A DNA stretch of 7,898 bases from the NCBI GenBank assembly GCA_947057405.1, contig CAMSEJ010000110.1, forward strand, positions 1 through 7,898. Reading direction: 5' to 3'. The stretch is from an uncultured Roseburia sp. (GTDB taxonomy: Bacteria; Bacillota; Clostridia; Lachnospirales; Lachnospiraceae). Of this stretch, positions 1-6,090 are shown piece after piece (positions within the stretch are counted from its first letter, which is position 1; every line of letters starts with the position of its first letter). Both the position numbers and the translations under genes were made by a program. Below the pieces are notes generated by a model that did not search any database, was not told the DNA's origin, and worked only from the letters and a program-made list of their open reading frames with translations.

Positions 1-360
1 GATCTGCCATCCCGCGCATACGCCCAGAAAATTGTCGACGGCAAGTTCCGAATAATCTGTCAGCTCCAGTTCTTTTTCCAGAGCCGGCAGCGTCACTTCC
101 CGAAAGTTATCATGGATGCGCTTATGCATTCCAAATCCCGCGTAATCAACCGAAACCATATACTCTTCTTCATCTTTAAAATGCGCAAACGCATGATCCT
201 TAAAATATTTCACTGCCTCCTGGCAAACCCACTGGCTTTTTTTCTCCTGCTGTCCGAAGTCAAACAGTTTATTCAAAATACGGAACAGTTTTTTATGTTC
301 CCTGTCAATAATATTTACGCCAATGTTATACCGGTCATTCCATACCAATTGATTTCCCAT
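1..360 (-). CDS. Bacteriohemerythrin (partial, 3' end outside window)
   Basis: Hemerythrins are four-helix-bundle proteins that bind O2 at a di-iron centre; bacterial ones store, carry or sense oxygen in the cytoplasm. The 120 codons visible start at ATG 360-358, six bases after a GGAGAG ribosome binding site. The protein opens with the family pattern W7...Y11-N-I-G...I-D19-x-E-H22-K-x-L-F. Five of the seven usual iron ligands are visible with canonical spacing: His22, His60 and Glu64 (in the HFKDEEEYM stretch, residues 60-68), and His79 and His83 (residues 79-86, HKRIHDNF). The sequence ends at GWQI, just where the last H-I-x-x-x-D ligand pair is expected, so that motif must lie outside the window. 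The gene is single and divergent from the two-component pair. A role in O2 or redox handling in an anaerobe is inferred from the family. Confidence 0.93.
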   Translation of the reverse strand, partial: MGNQLVWNDRYNIGVNIIDREHKKLFRILNKLFDFGQQEKKSQWVCQEAVKYFKDHAFAHFKDEEEYMVSVDYAGFGMHKRIHDNFREVTLPALEKELELTDYSELAVDNFLGVCAGWQI

Positions 361-391
361 AGATTCTCTCCTTTATATTTTATTCTGAATT

Positions 392-438
392 TTCTCTGCA
401 CACAGGGATGATTTCGCTGCGTTTCTGGAGGCAGAGAA
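392..438. repeat. Inverted repeat in hemerythrin 5' leader
   Basis: TTCTCTGC at 392-399 is exactly complementary to GCAGAGAA at 431-438, giving an 8-bp stem around a 31-nt loop. Read on the minus strand it lies between the predicted promoter and the ribosome binding site of the hemerythrin gene. It has no following T tract in either direction, so it is not an intrinsic terminator. It could be an mRNA leader structure or a protein site, and its function is unknown. Confidence 0.4.
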
Positions 439-457
439 CTGTGCAAAATGCTATTCT

Positions 458-466
458 ATTATAGCA
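458..466 (-). promoter_or_regulatory. Predicted extended -10 promoter for hemerythrin gene
   Basis: On the minus strand, TATAAT at 463-458 is preceded by TGC (466-464), an extended -10 element. No good -35 hexamer is found 16-18 bases upstream (the region is purine-rich, AAGGGAG), which is tolerated for extended -10 promoters. It would give a leader of roughly 90 nt. A 6-bp inverted repeat, GCTATT 450-455 / AATAGC 467-472, brackets the -10 element and could be an operator. Confidence 0.5.
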
Positions 467-547
467 AATAGCCGCAGATTCTCCCTTCCGATTTTACGCA
501 TATTACGCCTGTTTTTTCGCAGAAGCGCCTGCTGCGCCTGTCCCCTC

Positions 548-575
548 TTTACATTTCCCTGAAATAGTGTATAAT
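548..575 (+). promoter_or_regulatory. Predicted sigma-A promoter for the two-component operon
   Basis: TTTACA at 548-553 (5 of 6 matches to TTGACA) and a perfect TATAAT at 570-575 are separated by 16 bases. Transcription would begin near 582, leaving a leader of about 60 nt before the regulator start at 645. This is the only strong promoter-like pair I see in the 361-644 gap in this direction. Confidence 0.7.
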
Positions 576-582
576 GCTCACT

Positions 583-622
583 CAAAGCGTATTGTTCCGG
601 CATATGGCGTGCCCCAAAGCGT
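583..622 (+). repeat. Direct repeat CAAAGCGT in two-component leader
   Basis: CAAAGCGT occurs at 583-590 and again at 615-622, 32 bp apart (about three helical turns), between the predicted transcription start and the ribosome binding site of the regulator. LytTR-family regulators often bind paired direct repeats, usually about 21-22 bp apart, so neither spacing nor sequence matches the classical pattern. It may be chance or a protein site. Confidence 0.25.
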
Positions 623-644
623 GTCGGAAAAGGAGTAACCCACT

Positions 645-1379
645 ATGAAGCTTGTAATCTGTGACGATAATTTTGACGATCTTGCCAATCTGGAGCAATT
701 GCTGCAGCGGTACCGCCTCCGCTGTCCCGGCATTCGTTTTGAAACGGAATGTTTCTCCGACGCTGCGCTGCTACTGCAGAAAATACAAACGGAGGCGCCT
801 GCGGATATCTATATTCTGGATATTATACTGTCCGGGCTAAACGGAATTGATCTGGGAAATGAAATCCTCAGAAACAGCGGCAAAAGCATCATTATCTATG
901 TCACCTCCTCCGACAGTTTTGCCTTAGACGCCTATGATATCCATGCGGTAAGGTATCTGCTTAAGCCCGTTGCAGAAAGCAGGCTGTTTGAAGCCCTGGA
1001 TTACGCTCTGTCCCATTTAGACAGCGGCAGGCAGTCCCTCTATCTGGTGAAAACCAGAAACGGCCTGGAATCCATTCCTTACTCAGAAATAGAATATATC
1101 GAAAATTCTGCCCGGAAGCTGGAAATCCATCTGGTAAACAGACATAAAATCACAAGCATCTATATGCGCCACTCTTTTGAAGAAGCGACAAAGGAGCTGA
1201 TCATCGCCGGAAACTTTATATACGTCCACAAATCTTTTTTAATTAACTTAAGCTGCGTCAGAAAGCTGAACCAGAACAGCCTTATTCTAAACAGCGGCAT
1301 AAGCATTCCCGTCAGCAGAAAAAGAATACCGGACGTAAAGAAGGCATACCTGATGTTTGTTTCGGAGCAATACCGTTAA
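645..1379 (+). CDS. LytTR-family DNA-binding response regulator
   Basis: A 244-residue two-domain regulator of the AgrA/LytR type. The N-terminal receiver domain (about 1-122) shows the acidic pair Asp7-Asp8, the phosphoacceptor Asp59 (in ILDI), the switch Thr87/Ser88 (YVTSSDS) and the conserved Lys107-Pro108. The C-terminal LytTR DNA-binding domain (about 131-236) carries typical blocks: IPYSEIEYIE (144-153), the FIYVHKSFLINL block (191-202) and IPVSRKR (221-227). Length is normal for the family. The start is supported by AGGAG at 631-635. It is the first gene of a pair with the membrane kinase that follows, which presumably phosphorylates Asp59. Targets cannot be read from the window; autoregulation is common in this class but not shown here. 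Confidence 0.94.
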   Translation: MKLVICDDNFDDLANLEQLLQRYRLRCPGIRFETECFSDAALLLQKIQTEAPADIYILDIILSGLNGIDLGNEILRNSGKSIIIYVTSSDSFALDAYDIHAVRYLLKPVAESRLFEALDYALSHLDSGRQSLYLVKTRNGLESIPYSEIEYIENSARKLEIHLVNRHKITSIYMRHSFEEATKELIIAGNFIYVHKSFLINLSCVRKLNQNSLILNSGISIPVSRKRIPDVKKAYLMFVSEQYR

Positions 1380-1385
1380 GGAGGT
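1378..1385 (+). promoter_or_regulatory. Kinase ribosome binding site overlapping regulator stop codon
   Basis: The stop codon TAA of the regulator (1377-1379) runs directly into AAGGAGGT at 1378-1385, three bases before the kinase ATG at 1389. This near-perfect site ties kinase translation to ribosomes ending the upstream gene and confirms the kinase start. Confidence 0.8.
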
Positions 1386-1388
1386 TGT

Positions 1389-2678
1389 ATGAACTACTTT
1401 ACCCTGATTTCTTATACAGTCAGCCATTTTTTTCTGATGCTGTTTATTTACCTGTTCATCGTACACCGTTACCCGAACCGCATCACCGCTCTGATCTGCT
1501 TTACGTCATTTGGCGTTTTAAATGCACTTGATCTGGTCAAGCTGATATTTTTTCCCGGCAGTGCCATCTGCTATGTAGTCGTCACAATCCTGCAGATCAT
1601 TCTGACGCAGTCTACTGCGTTTTTTACTTCCAAAGAAAAAAGCTGCCAGGCGTTGTTTGTCGGGCTGAGCGCCTCAAGCTACGTTATCGCGGGAGCCGTT
1701 TCTTCTGCCGTTATTAAAATTTACAGCCAGAGCACGGCTTTGGCATTGGCCGGAGGGTTTGCCGTACACCTGGTTATTTTGGTCTTTTTATCGGTTCATA
1801 CGCGGGAAATATGCTTTAAGTTTCAGGAAAAAAGCTCTGTAAAAAATTGCTGGGAGCTTTGCCTGATTCCGGTATTTTTTTACTGCAGCTTTTCCTTCAT
1901 CGGATTTTTCCCCCATACGCTTTATGAGCATCCCGAAAATATCCCGGGAGTCGTATTTATCGTCATAACCATGTTTGTATCCTACGTCGCCGTACTGCGT
2001 TATCTGGAAAGCGAATCCAAAAGAAGTGTTATTTACTGGGAAAACATGCTTCAGAAATCATATATCCAGGGTCTTAAGAACCGGTATTATCTGGTGGAAC
2101 AGGCGGAACAGAATCTGAAAATACTGCATCATGATCTCCGCCATTATTCCAGAATCATTGATTCTCTGCTGGAGCAGAAAAAGTACGGGGAAATCAAAGA
2201 GGTAAACGAACATATCAGCCATATGGCGGATGAAAATAAAGTAGAAGTATACTGCAGCAACCTGATTGTAAATACGATTCTTTCCAGTATGATGGCAAAG
2301 GCCCGTTCGCTTTCTATCCGGGTGCATCTGGATGCGAGAATCCCGAAGGAAACGCCGGTCAGCGATTACGAGCTTACCCTGGTTATTGCAAATTTATTTG
2401 AAAATGCCATTCAGTGCGTGAAGGATTTTGAAGAGGAAAAAAGATATATTGATGTGAAAATTTACTGTCTGGACGATCAGCTGTTTATCCAGACCGAAAA
2501 CGAATATGACGGGGAGCTTCTGATTGACTCTGTGACAGGACTGCCCAAAAGCCAGAAGAACGGAAATCACGGGCTGGGAATGCAGAGTATCCTTGCCTTT
2601 TCCGAAAAAATAAACGGAACCATCGGCTGCTATCCGGAGGGCGGGGTGTTCCGGATGATACTGGTTGCCAAATTTTAA
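1389..2678 (+). CDS. Membrane sensor histidine kinase, GHKL (AgrC-like) type
   Basis: A 429-residue sensor kinase. The first ~206 residues form about seven hydrophobic segments (roughly 6-26, 32-54, 58-80, 88-110, 115-137, 156-176 and 186-206), resembling the polytopic sensor of AgrC-like kinases, with no large external domain. A helical linker leads to the phosphoacceptor motif HHDLRH (247-252), with His248 the probable phosphorylation site. The ATPase part shows the N-box N335-L-F-E-N339 (within LVIANLFENAIQCV, 331-344) and the G-box G392-N-H-G-L-G-M398, both typical of the GHKL group that lacks the classic HisKA region. It lies nine bases after the regulator gene, so the two form one cotranscribed system. 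The ligand is unknown; no AgrB/AgrD-like peptide gene accompanies it here, so a peptide signal is only a family-based possibility. Confidence 0.93.
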   Translation: MNYFTLISYTVSHFFLMLFIYLFIVHRYPNRITALICFTSFGVLNALDLVKLIFFPGSAICYVVVTILQIILTQSTAFFTSKEKSCQALFVGLSASSYVIAGAVSSAVIKIYSQSTALALAGGFAVHLVILVFLSVHTREICFKFQEKSSVKNCWELCLIPVFFYCSFSFIGFFPHTLYEHPENIPGVVFIVITMFVSYVAVLRYLESESKRSVIYWENMLQKSYIQGLKNRYYLVEQAEQNLKILHHDLRHYSRIIDSLLEQKKYGEIKEVNEHISHMADENKVEVYCSNLIVNTILSSMMAKARSLSIRVHLDARIPKETPVSDYELTLVIANLFENAIQCVKDFEEEKRYIDVKIYCLDDQLFIQTENEYDGELLIDSVTGLPKSQKNGNHGLGMQSILAFSEKINGTIGCYPEGGVFRMILVAKF

Positions 2679-2695
2679 ACGGGGCTGCCGGGGAT

Positions 2696-2731
2696 GGGGC
2701 GGGGCTGTCCGCATACGGACATAGCCGCCCC
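2696..2731. other. GC-rich hairpin between convergent genes
   Basis: The 70-bp gap between the kinase stop and the nucleotidyltransferase stop can fold as GGGGC (2696-2700), GGCTGTCCG (2703-2711), loop CATA, CGGAC (2716-2720), AGCC-GCCCC (2723-2731), with two 2-nt bulges. Its position between converging genes suggests a bidirectional transcript end. Neither strand has a T tract after the stem, so a classical intrinsic terminator is not supported; it may act through Rho or as a 3'-end stabilising structure. Confidence 0.45.
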
Positions 2732-2748
2732 CAGGCGCGGTTGAAAAA

Positions 2749-3678
2749 TTATCCCTGCCGTTCCCACAGCTTCTGCGGATACACCCCGTCCTGCTTCATC
2801 TGTGCAATCGCCCGTTTTACGGCGTCTTTATCCTCTTTGTAAGTCACCCCGTACCAGCGGTCCTCAGATCGCAGCACCGTAACAGAGGCCTTTCCTTCCT
2901 GCATCAGCTCCTGTACCGCGGACGGAAGGAAAAATTCGCATTTTAACGGATCGGCATCCAGATGCTCCCGCAGAAACGCCGCAAAACGCGTCTCCAGCTC
3001 CGCAAGCAAATTCTGCTCAAATCCCCACAGGTTCATGGAAACCGTGCTGTCCGCGGAAAGCGCCGTCCAGGTTGCTCCGCCGTCCTCCGTATACGCCGTC
3101 CCGCCGTCCCGTTTTTCAATACGGGTGCGCTCATGAATATCCACAAGATATCCGTTGTCGTCTATATTGCAGACGCCTCTTGCCACATGCCCGTGCTCGG
3201 TCAGCGTATTTCCCAGGACATATCCGACCATTGCATACCGGTAAATTCCCGTATGTTCTGAGCCGCTCAGAAAATCGTAAATTTCCCGGAATGCACGCCG
3301 GCCGTAAAAGTCGTCCGCATTGATTACCGCAAACGGACCGTCTATTTTGTCTTTGCAGCACAGTACCGCATGACCCGTGCCAAACGGCTTTACCCGGTCT
3401 TTCGGCGCCGTAAAACCCTGCGGCAGCGCAGTAAGGCTCTGATAGACGTATTCCACCTGCATACACGCTGCAATCCGGTCGCCGACGCATTCCCGAAACA
3501 GCGCTTCGTTTTCTTTTTTAATAATAAAAATTACCTTTTCAAACCCGGCGAGCATTGCGTCGTAAACGGAAAAATCCAGGATTGCATGTCCTGCTTCATC
3601 CATTGCATCCATCTGCTTTAGCCCGCCGTAGCGGCTTCCCATACCTGCCGCCATCACTACCAATACCGGTTTTTTCAT
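2749..3678 (-). CDS. Sugar-phosphate-type nucleotidyltransferase, last gene of rib operon
   Basis: A 309-residue member of the NTP_transferase superfamily, which joins a nucleotide to a phosphorylated sugar or alcohol and releases pyrophosphate. The signature loop A10-A-G-M-G-S-R16-Y-G-G-L-K21 is intact, as are KPFGTGHAV (97-105) and the metal-binding N120-A-D-D-F-Y-G126. The insert pattern and length do not fit GalU, GlmU or RmlA closely, so the substrate is not assigned. Start ATG 3678-3676 follows GGAGG at 3692-3688. It begins 17 nt after the ribH stop with no terminator between, so it is probably transcribed, and controlled by FMN, with the riboflavin genes. It is not RibF-like: flavin adenylyltransferases have a different fold and motifs. 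It may have an unrelated role (cell envelope or polysaccharide) and share the operon only by position. Confidence 0.88.
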   Translation of the reverse strand: MKKPVLVVMAAGMGSRYGGLKQMDAMDEAGHAILDFSVYDAMLAGFEKVIFIIKKENEALFRECVGDRIAACMQVEYVYQSLTALPQGFTAPKDRVKPFGTGHAVLCCKDKIDGPFAVINADDFYGRRAFREIYDFLSGSEHTGIYRYAMVGYVLGNTLTEHGHVARGVCNIDDNGYLVDIHERTRIEKRDGGTAYTEDGGATWTALSADSTVSMNLWGFEQNLLAELETRFAAFLREHLDADPLKCEFFLPSAVQELMQEGKASVTVLRSEDRWYGVTYKEDKDAVKRAIAQMKQDGVYPQKLWERQG

Positions 3679-3694
3679 GTTTCAGTTCCTCCGT

Positions 3695-4162
3695 TTACCG
3701 GGCCAGCTCGCGCATCAGGTTGACCATTTCAATTGCCCCGGTTGCGCATTCAAAGCCCTTGTTGCCCGCTTTGCTTCCAGCGCGCTCAATTGCCTGTTCG
3801 ATATTGTCGGTTGTAAGTACCCCAAACATTACCGGAATGCCCGACTGTAAGGACACCTGCGCAATTCCCTTGGATACCTCGCTGCATACATAGTCATAAT
3901 GCGACGTCGCCCCGCGGATGACCGCGCCTAAGCAGATGACGGCGTCGTATTTGCCGCTGTTTGCCATGGCCTGTGCGACAAGCGGCATTTCAAATGCACC
4001 CGGTACCCACGCCACGTCAATGGCATCTTCTTTTACTTCGTGACGTTTTAAGCCGTCTAAGGCGCCGCTCAACAGCTTTGAGGTAATAAATTCGTTGAAC
4101 CTTGCCACGACAATCCCGATTTTGATCTCCTTTGCTACTACATTTCCTTCCAATATTCGCAT
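3695..4162 (-). CDS. ribH: 6,7-dimethyl-8-ribityllumazine synthase
   Basis: RibH condenses 5-amino-6-ribitylamino-uracil with 3,4-dihydroxy-2-butanone 4-phosphate to give the lumazine precursor of riboflavin. Members usually assemble as pentamers or 60-subunit shells. The 155-residue protein has normal length and the expected motifs: R21-F22-N23, G55-A-F-E58 in the ribityl-binding region, the loop around LGAVIRGATSHYDYV (78-92) with catalytic His88, GVLTT (114-118), and Arg127 in IERAGSKAGNKG (125-136). The ATG at 4162-4160 follows AAGGAG about six bases upstream. It lies 38 nt after ribBA, which makes its second substrate, and just ahead of the nucleotidyltransferase. No separate promoter is evident. 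Confidence 0.97.
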   Translation of the reverse strand: MRILEGNVVAKEIKIGIVVARFNEFITSKLLSGALDGLKRHEVKEDAIDVAWVPGAFEMPLVAQAMANSGKYDAVICLGAVIRGATSHYDYVCSEVSKGIAQVSLQSGIPVMFGVLTTDNIEQAIERAGSKAGNKGFECATGAIEMVNLMRELAR

Positions 4163-4200
4163 TGTTATTCTCCTTTTCTCTTATTTTTATGCGGGCCGTT

Positions 4201-5409
4201 TTATTCTGACTGATAATTGAGTATGTGCCCCATTTTCTTTTGTTTGGTGCGCATATAAAATGCGTCAAACGGGGTCAGTTCCATCTGGATAGGAACGCGG
4301 CTTTCAATGCTTAAGCCAAACTCGGAAAGCCCCTCGATTTTTTTGGGGTTATTCGTCAGAAGACGTAAGCTTTTTGCACCCAGATCGCGCAGGATCTGCG
4401 CGCCGATATAGTATTCCCGCAAATCGTCGCGAAAGCCAAGCGCAAGGTTGGCTTCTACGGTATCCATGCCCTGATCCTGCAGCTCATATGCCCGCAGCTT
4501 ATTGATCAGGCCGATGCCCCTGCCCTCCTGGCGCAGATACAGCAGGATGCCGCGTCCTTCTTCCTCGATCTGGCGCATGGCGGACTGAAGCTGCTGGCCG
4601 CAGTCGCATTTCATCGATCCGAAGGCGTCTCCGGTCAGGCATTCGGAATGCACGCGGCAGAGAATGTTCTCTCCGTCTCCGATATCGCCCTTTACCAGCG
4701 CCACATGGTGTTCGCCGTTTAATTTGTTAACGTAGCCGTGCGCCCGAAACTCACCGAACCGCGTCGGCATCCTGGTTACGGCAACCTCTTCCACCAGCTT
4801 TTCGTGTACCTTTCGGTATTCTTTTAAGGACTGGATGGTGATCATCCTGATTCCGAATTTTTCCGCCAGCTCCGTGAGCTGAGGCGTGCGCATCATGGTA
4901 CCGTCGTCCCGCATGATTTCGCAGCACAGGCCGCATTCCTTTAAGCCGGCAAGCCGCATCAGATCCACGGTGGCTTCCGTATGGCCTTCCCGCTCCAGCA
5001 CGCCGTTTTTTTTGGCAAGCAGCGGGAACATGTGCCCCGGCCTGCGGAAATCCTGCGGGCGGGCATCGTCCGCCACGCATTTTCTTGCGGTAAGCCCGCG
5101 TTCCTCGGCAGAAATCCCGGTAGTGGTTTCCGCCGCGTCAATGGATATGGTAAATGCCGTTTCGTGGTTGTCGGTGTTGTCCGCTACCATCTGCGGCAGC
5201 ATCAGCTTCTCCACGAGCGACTGTCCCATAGGCATACAGATAAGTCCTTTCCCGTGGACCGCCATAAAATTCACGTTTTCCGTGGTGGCAAATTCTGCCG
5301 CACAGATAAAATCGCCCTCGTTTTCCCGGTCTTCATCATCGGTCACAAGTATAATTTTTCCTGCCCGCAGTTCGGATAATGCTTCTTCTACTGTACTGAA
5401 TGTAAACAT
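4201..5409 (-). CDS. ribBA: Bifunctional 3,4-dihydroxy-2-butanone-4-phosphate synthase / GTP cyclohydrolase II
   Basis: This fusion supplies both entry points of riboflavin synthesis. The N-terminal RibB half (about 1-200) converts ribulose 5-phosphate to 3,4-dihydroxy-2-butanone 4-phosphate and formate; it has the acidic D24-D-E-D-R-E-N-E-G-D33 loop, RRPGHMFPL (122-130) and H143-T-E-A. The C-terminal RibA half (about 205-402) opens GTP to the diaminopyrimidine, formate and pyrophosphate; zinc ligands Cys257, Cys268 and Cys270 are present, followed by RQEGRGIGL (293-301), the R-E-Y-Y segment (331-334) with the probable catalytic Tyr, and LLTNNPKKI (350-358). Both halves look active, unlike fusions with a degenerate domain. 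Total length of 402 is normal. The ATG follows AAGGAGG. It lies 21 nt after ribE and 38 nt before ribH. Confidence 0.97.
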   Translation of the reverse strand: MFTFSTVEEALSELRAGKIILVTDDEDRENEGDFICAAEFATTENVNFMAVHGKGLICMPMGQSLVEKLMLPQMVADNTDNHETAFTISIDAAETTTGISAEERGLTARKCVADDARPQDFRRPGHMFPLLAKKNGVLEREGHTEATVDLMRLAGLKECGLCCEIMRDDGTMMRTPQLTELAEKFGIRMITIQSLKEYRKVHEKLVEEVAVTRMPTRFGEFRAHGYVNKLNGEHHVALVKGDIGDGENILCRVHSECLTGDAFGSMKCDCGQQLQSAMRQIEEEGRGILLYLRQEGRGIGLINKLRAYELQDQGMDTVEANLALGFRDDLREYYIGAQILRDLGAKSLRLLTNNPKKIEGLSEFGLSIESRVPIQMELTPFDAFYMRTKQKKMGHILNYQSE

Positions 5410-5430
5410 AATTACCTCCTTATTGTTCCG

Positions 5431-6090
5431 TTAAAACCCTGCCCGAAGCAGAAATTCTTTTGTGATGGCGGAGCCTGCCGCCGGGGCGTCTGTTTTCTGC
5501 TGCTCAAAGAACAGCAGCCGCTCCACATATTTTCCAATCACGTCGTTTTCCAGGTTGACAAGCTCGCCCTGTTTTTTGCCGGCTAACGTGGTTTCGCTTA
5601 AGGTATGGGGGATGACGGACACTTCAAATTGTTCGGTCTGCACCGCCGTCACGGTCAGGCTGATGCCGTCAATTGCGACGGAGCCCTTTTCTACGATGCC
5701 GCGCAGAATGCCGGGCGCTGCCGCAATCTGATAGCGGACGGCATTGCCTTCCCGCGTAATCCGCCGGATTGTGCCCGTCCCGTCAATATGCCCGGAAACA
5801 ATATGGCCGCCAAACCTGCCGTCCGCCGCCATGGCGCGCTCTAAATTGACGTTGTCCCCGGCTGTTAGCCGCCCTAAGGAGCTTCTTGCAACCGTTTCCG
5901 GCATTACGTCCGCAGTAAAATCCGAAGCGCCCAGCTCCGTTACGGTCAGGCATACGCCGTTGACCGCTATGCTGTCCCCGGTTTTGGTGTTGTGAAGAAC
6001 CCGTTTTGCCCGGATTTGAATTTTTGTGGAGCCGCCGGTGCGTTTCATTTCCAGAACCGTTCCCGTCTCTTCTATGATTCCTGTAAACAT
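5431..6090 (-). CDS. ribE: Riboflavin synthase (alpha subunit)
   Basis: The enzyme dismutates two 6,7-dimethyl-8-ribityllumazine molecules into riboflavin and the RibD product. The 219-residue protein has the expected internal duplication: first lumazine-binding domain about 1-97 with G38...N44-G-V-C47-L-T-V, second about 98-195 with G136-S-V-A-I-D-G-I-S-L-T-V147, joined around GGHIVSGHIDG (94-104). I chose the ATG at 6090 over an in-frame ATG at 6105 because it gives the invariant N-terminus MFTGIIEE, whose Phe2 matters for activity in studied homologues, and because the ribosome binding site 6103-6095 precedes it directly. The start overlaps the 3' end of ribD by 19 bp, implying translational coupling. 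The last ~25 residues (ending FLLRAGF) extend past the second domain and look like a tail. Confidence 0.96.
   Translation of the reverse strand: MFTGIIEETGTVLEMKRTGGSTKIQIRAKRVLHNTKTGDSIAVNGVCLTVTELGASDFTADVMPETVARSSLGRLTAGDNVNLERAMAADGRFGGHIVSGHIDGTGTIRRITREGNAVRYQIAAAPGILRGIVEKGSVAIDGISLTVTAVQTEQFEVSVIPHTLSETTLAGKKQGELVNLENDVIGKYVERLLFFEQQKTDAPAAGSAITKEFLLRAGF

Noticed and set aside
112..411. 99-codon plus-strand frame opposite the hemerythrin gene
   Set aside because: The minus strand encodes an intact hemerythrin with five iron ligands here, so the plus frame is a shadow.
570..648. agrD-like autoinducing peptide precursor upstream of the regulator
   Set aside because: The only short frame (574-648) starts within the -10 box, lacks a ribosome binding site, and has no amphipathic leader or acidic tail of AgrD type.
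2058..2714. Minus-strand frames opposite the kinase ATPase domain
   Set aside because: They lie antisense to conserved kinase motifs and have no ribosome binding sites or family resemblance.
2749..3678. Assignment of the nucleotidyltransferase as GalU (UTP-glucose-1-phosphate uridylyltransferase) or as RibF
   Set aside because: It shares only the general NTP_transferase motifs with GalU, and RibF belongs to a different fold; a specific name would overstate the evidence.
4886..5434. 182-codon plus-strand frame opposite ribBA
   Set aside because: Antisense shadow of a clearly functional ribBA; the composition is serine-rich in the way of reverse-strand frames and no family is recognised.
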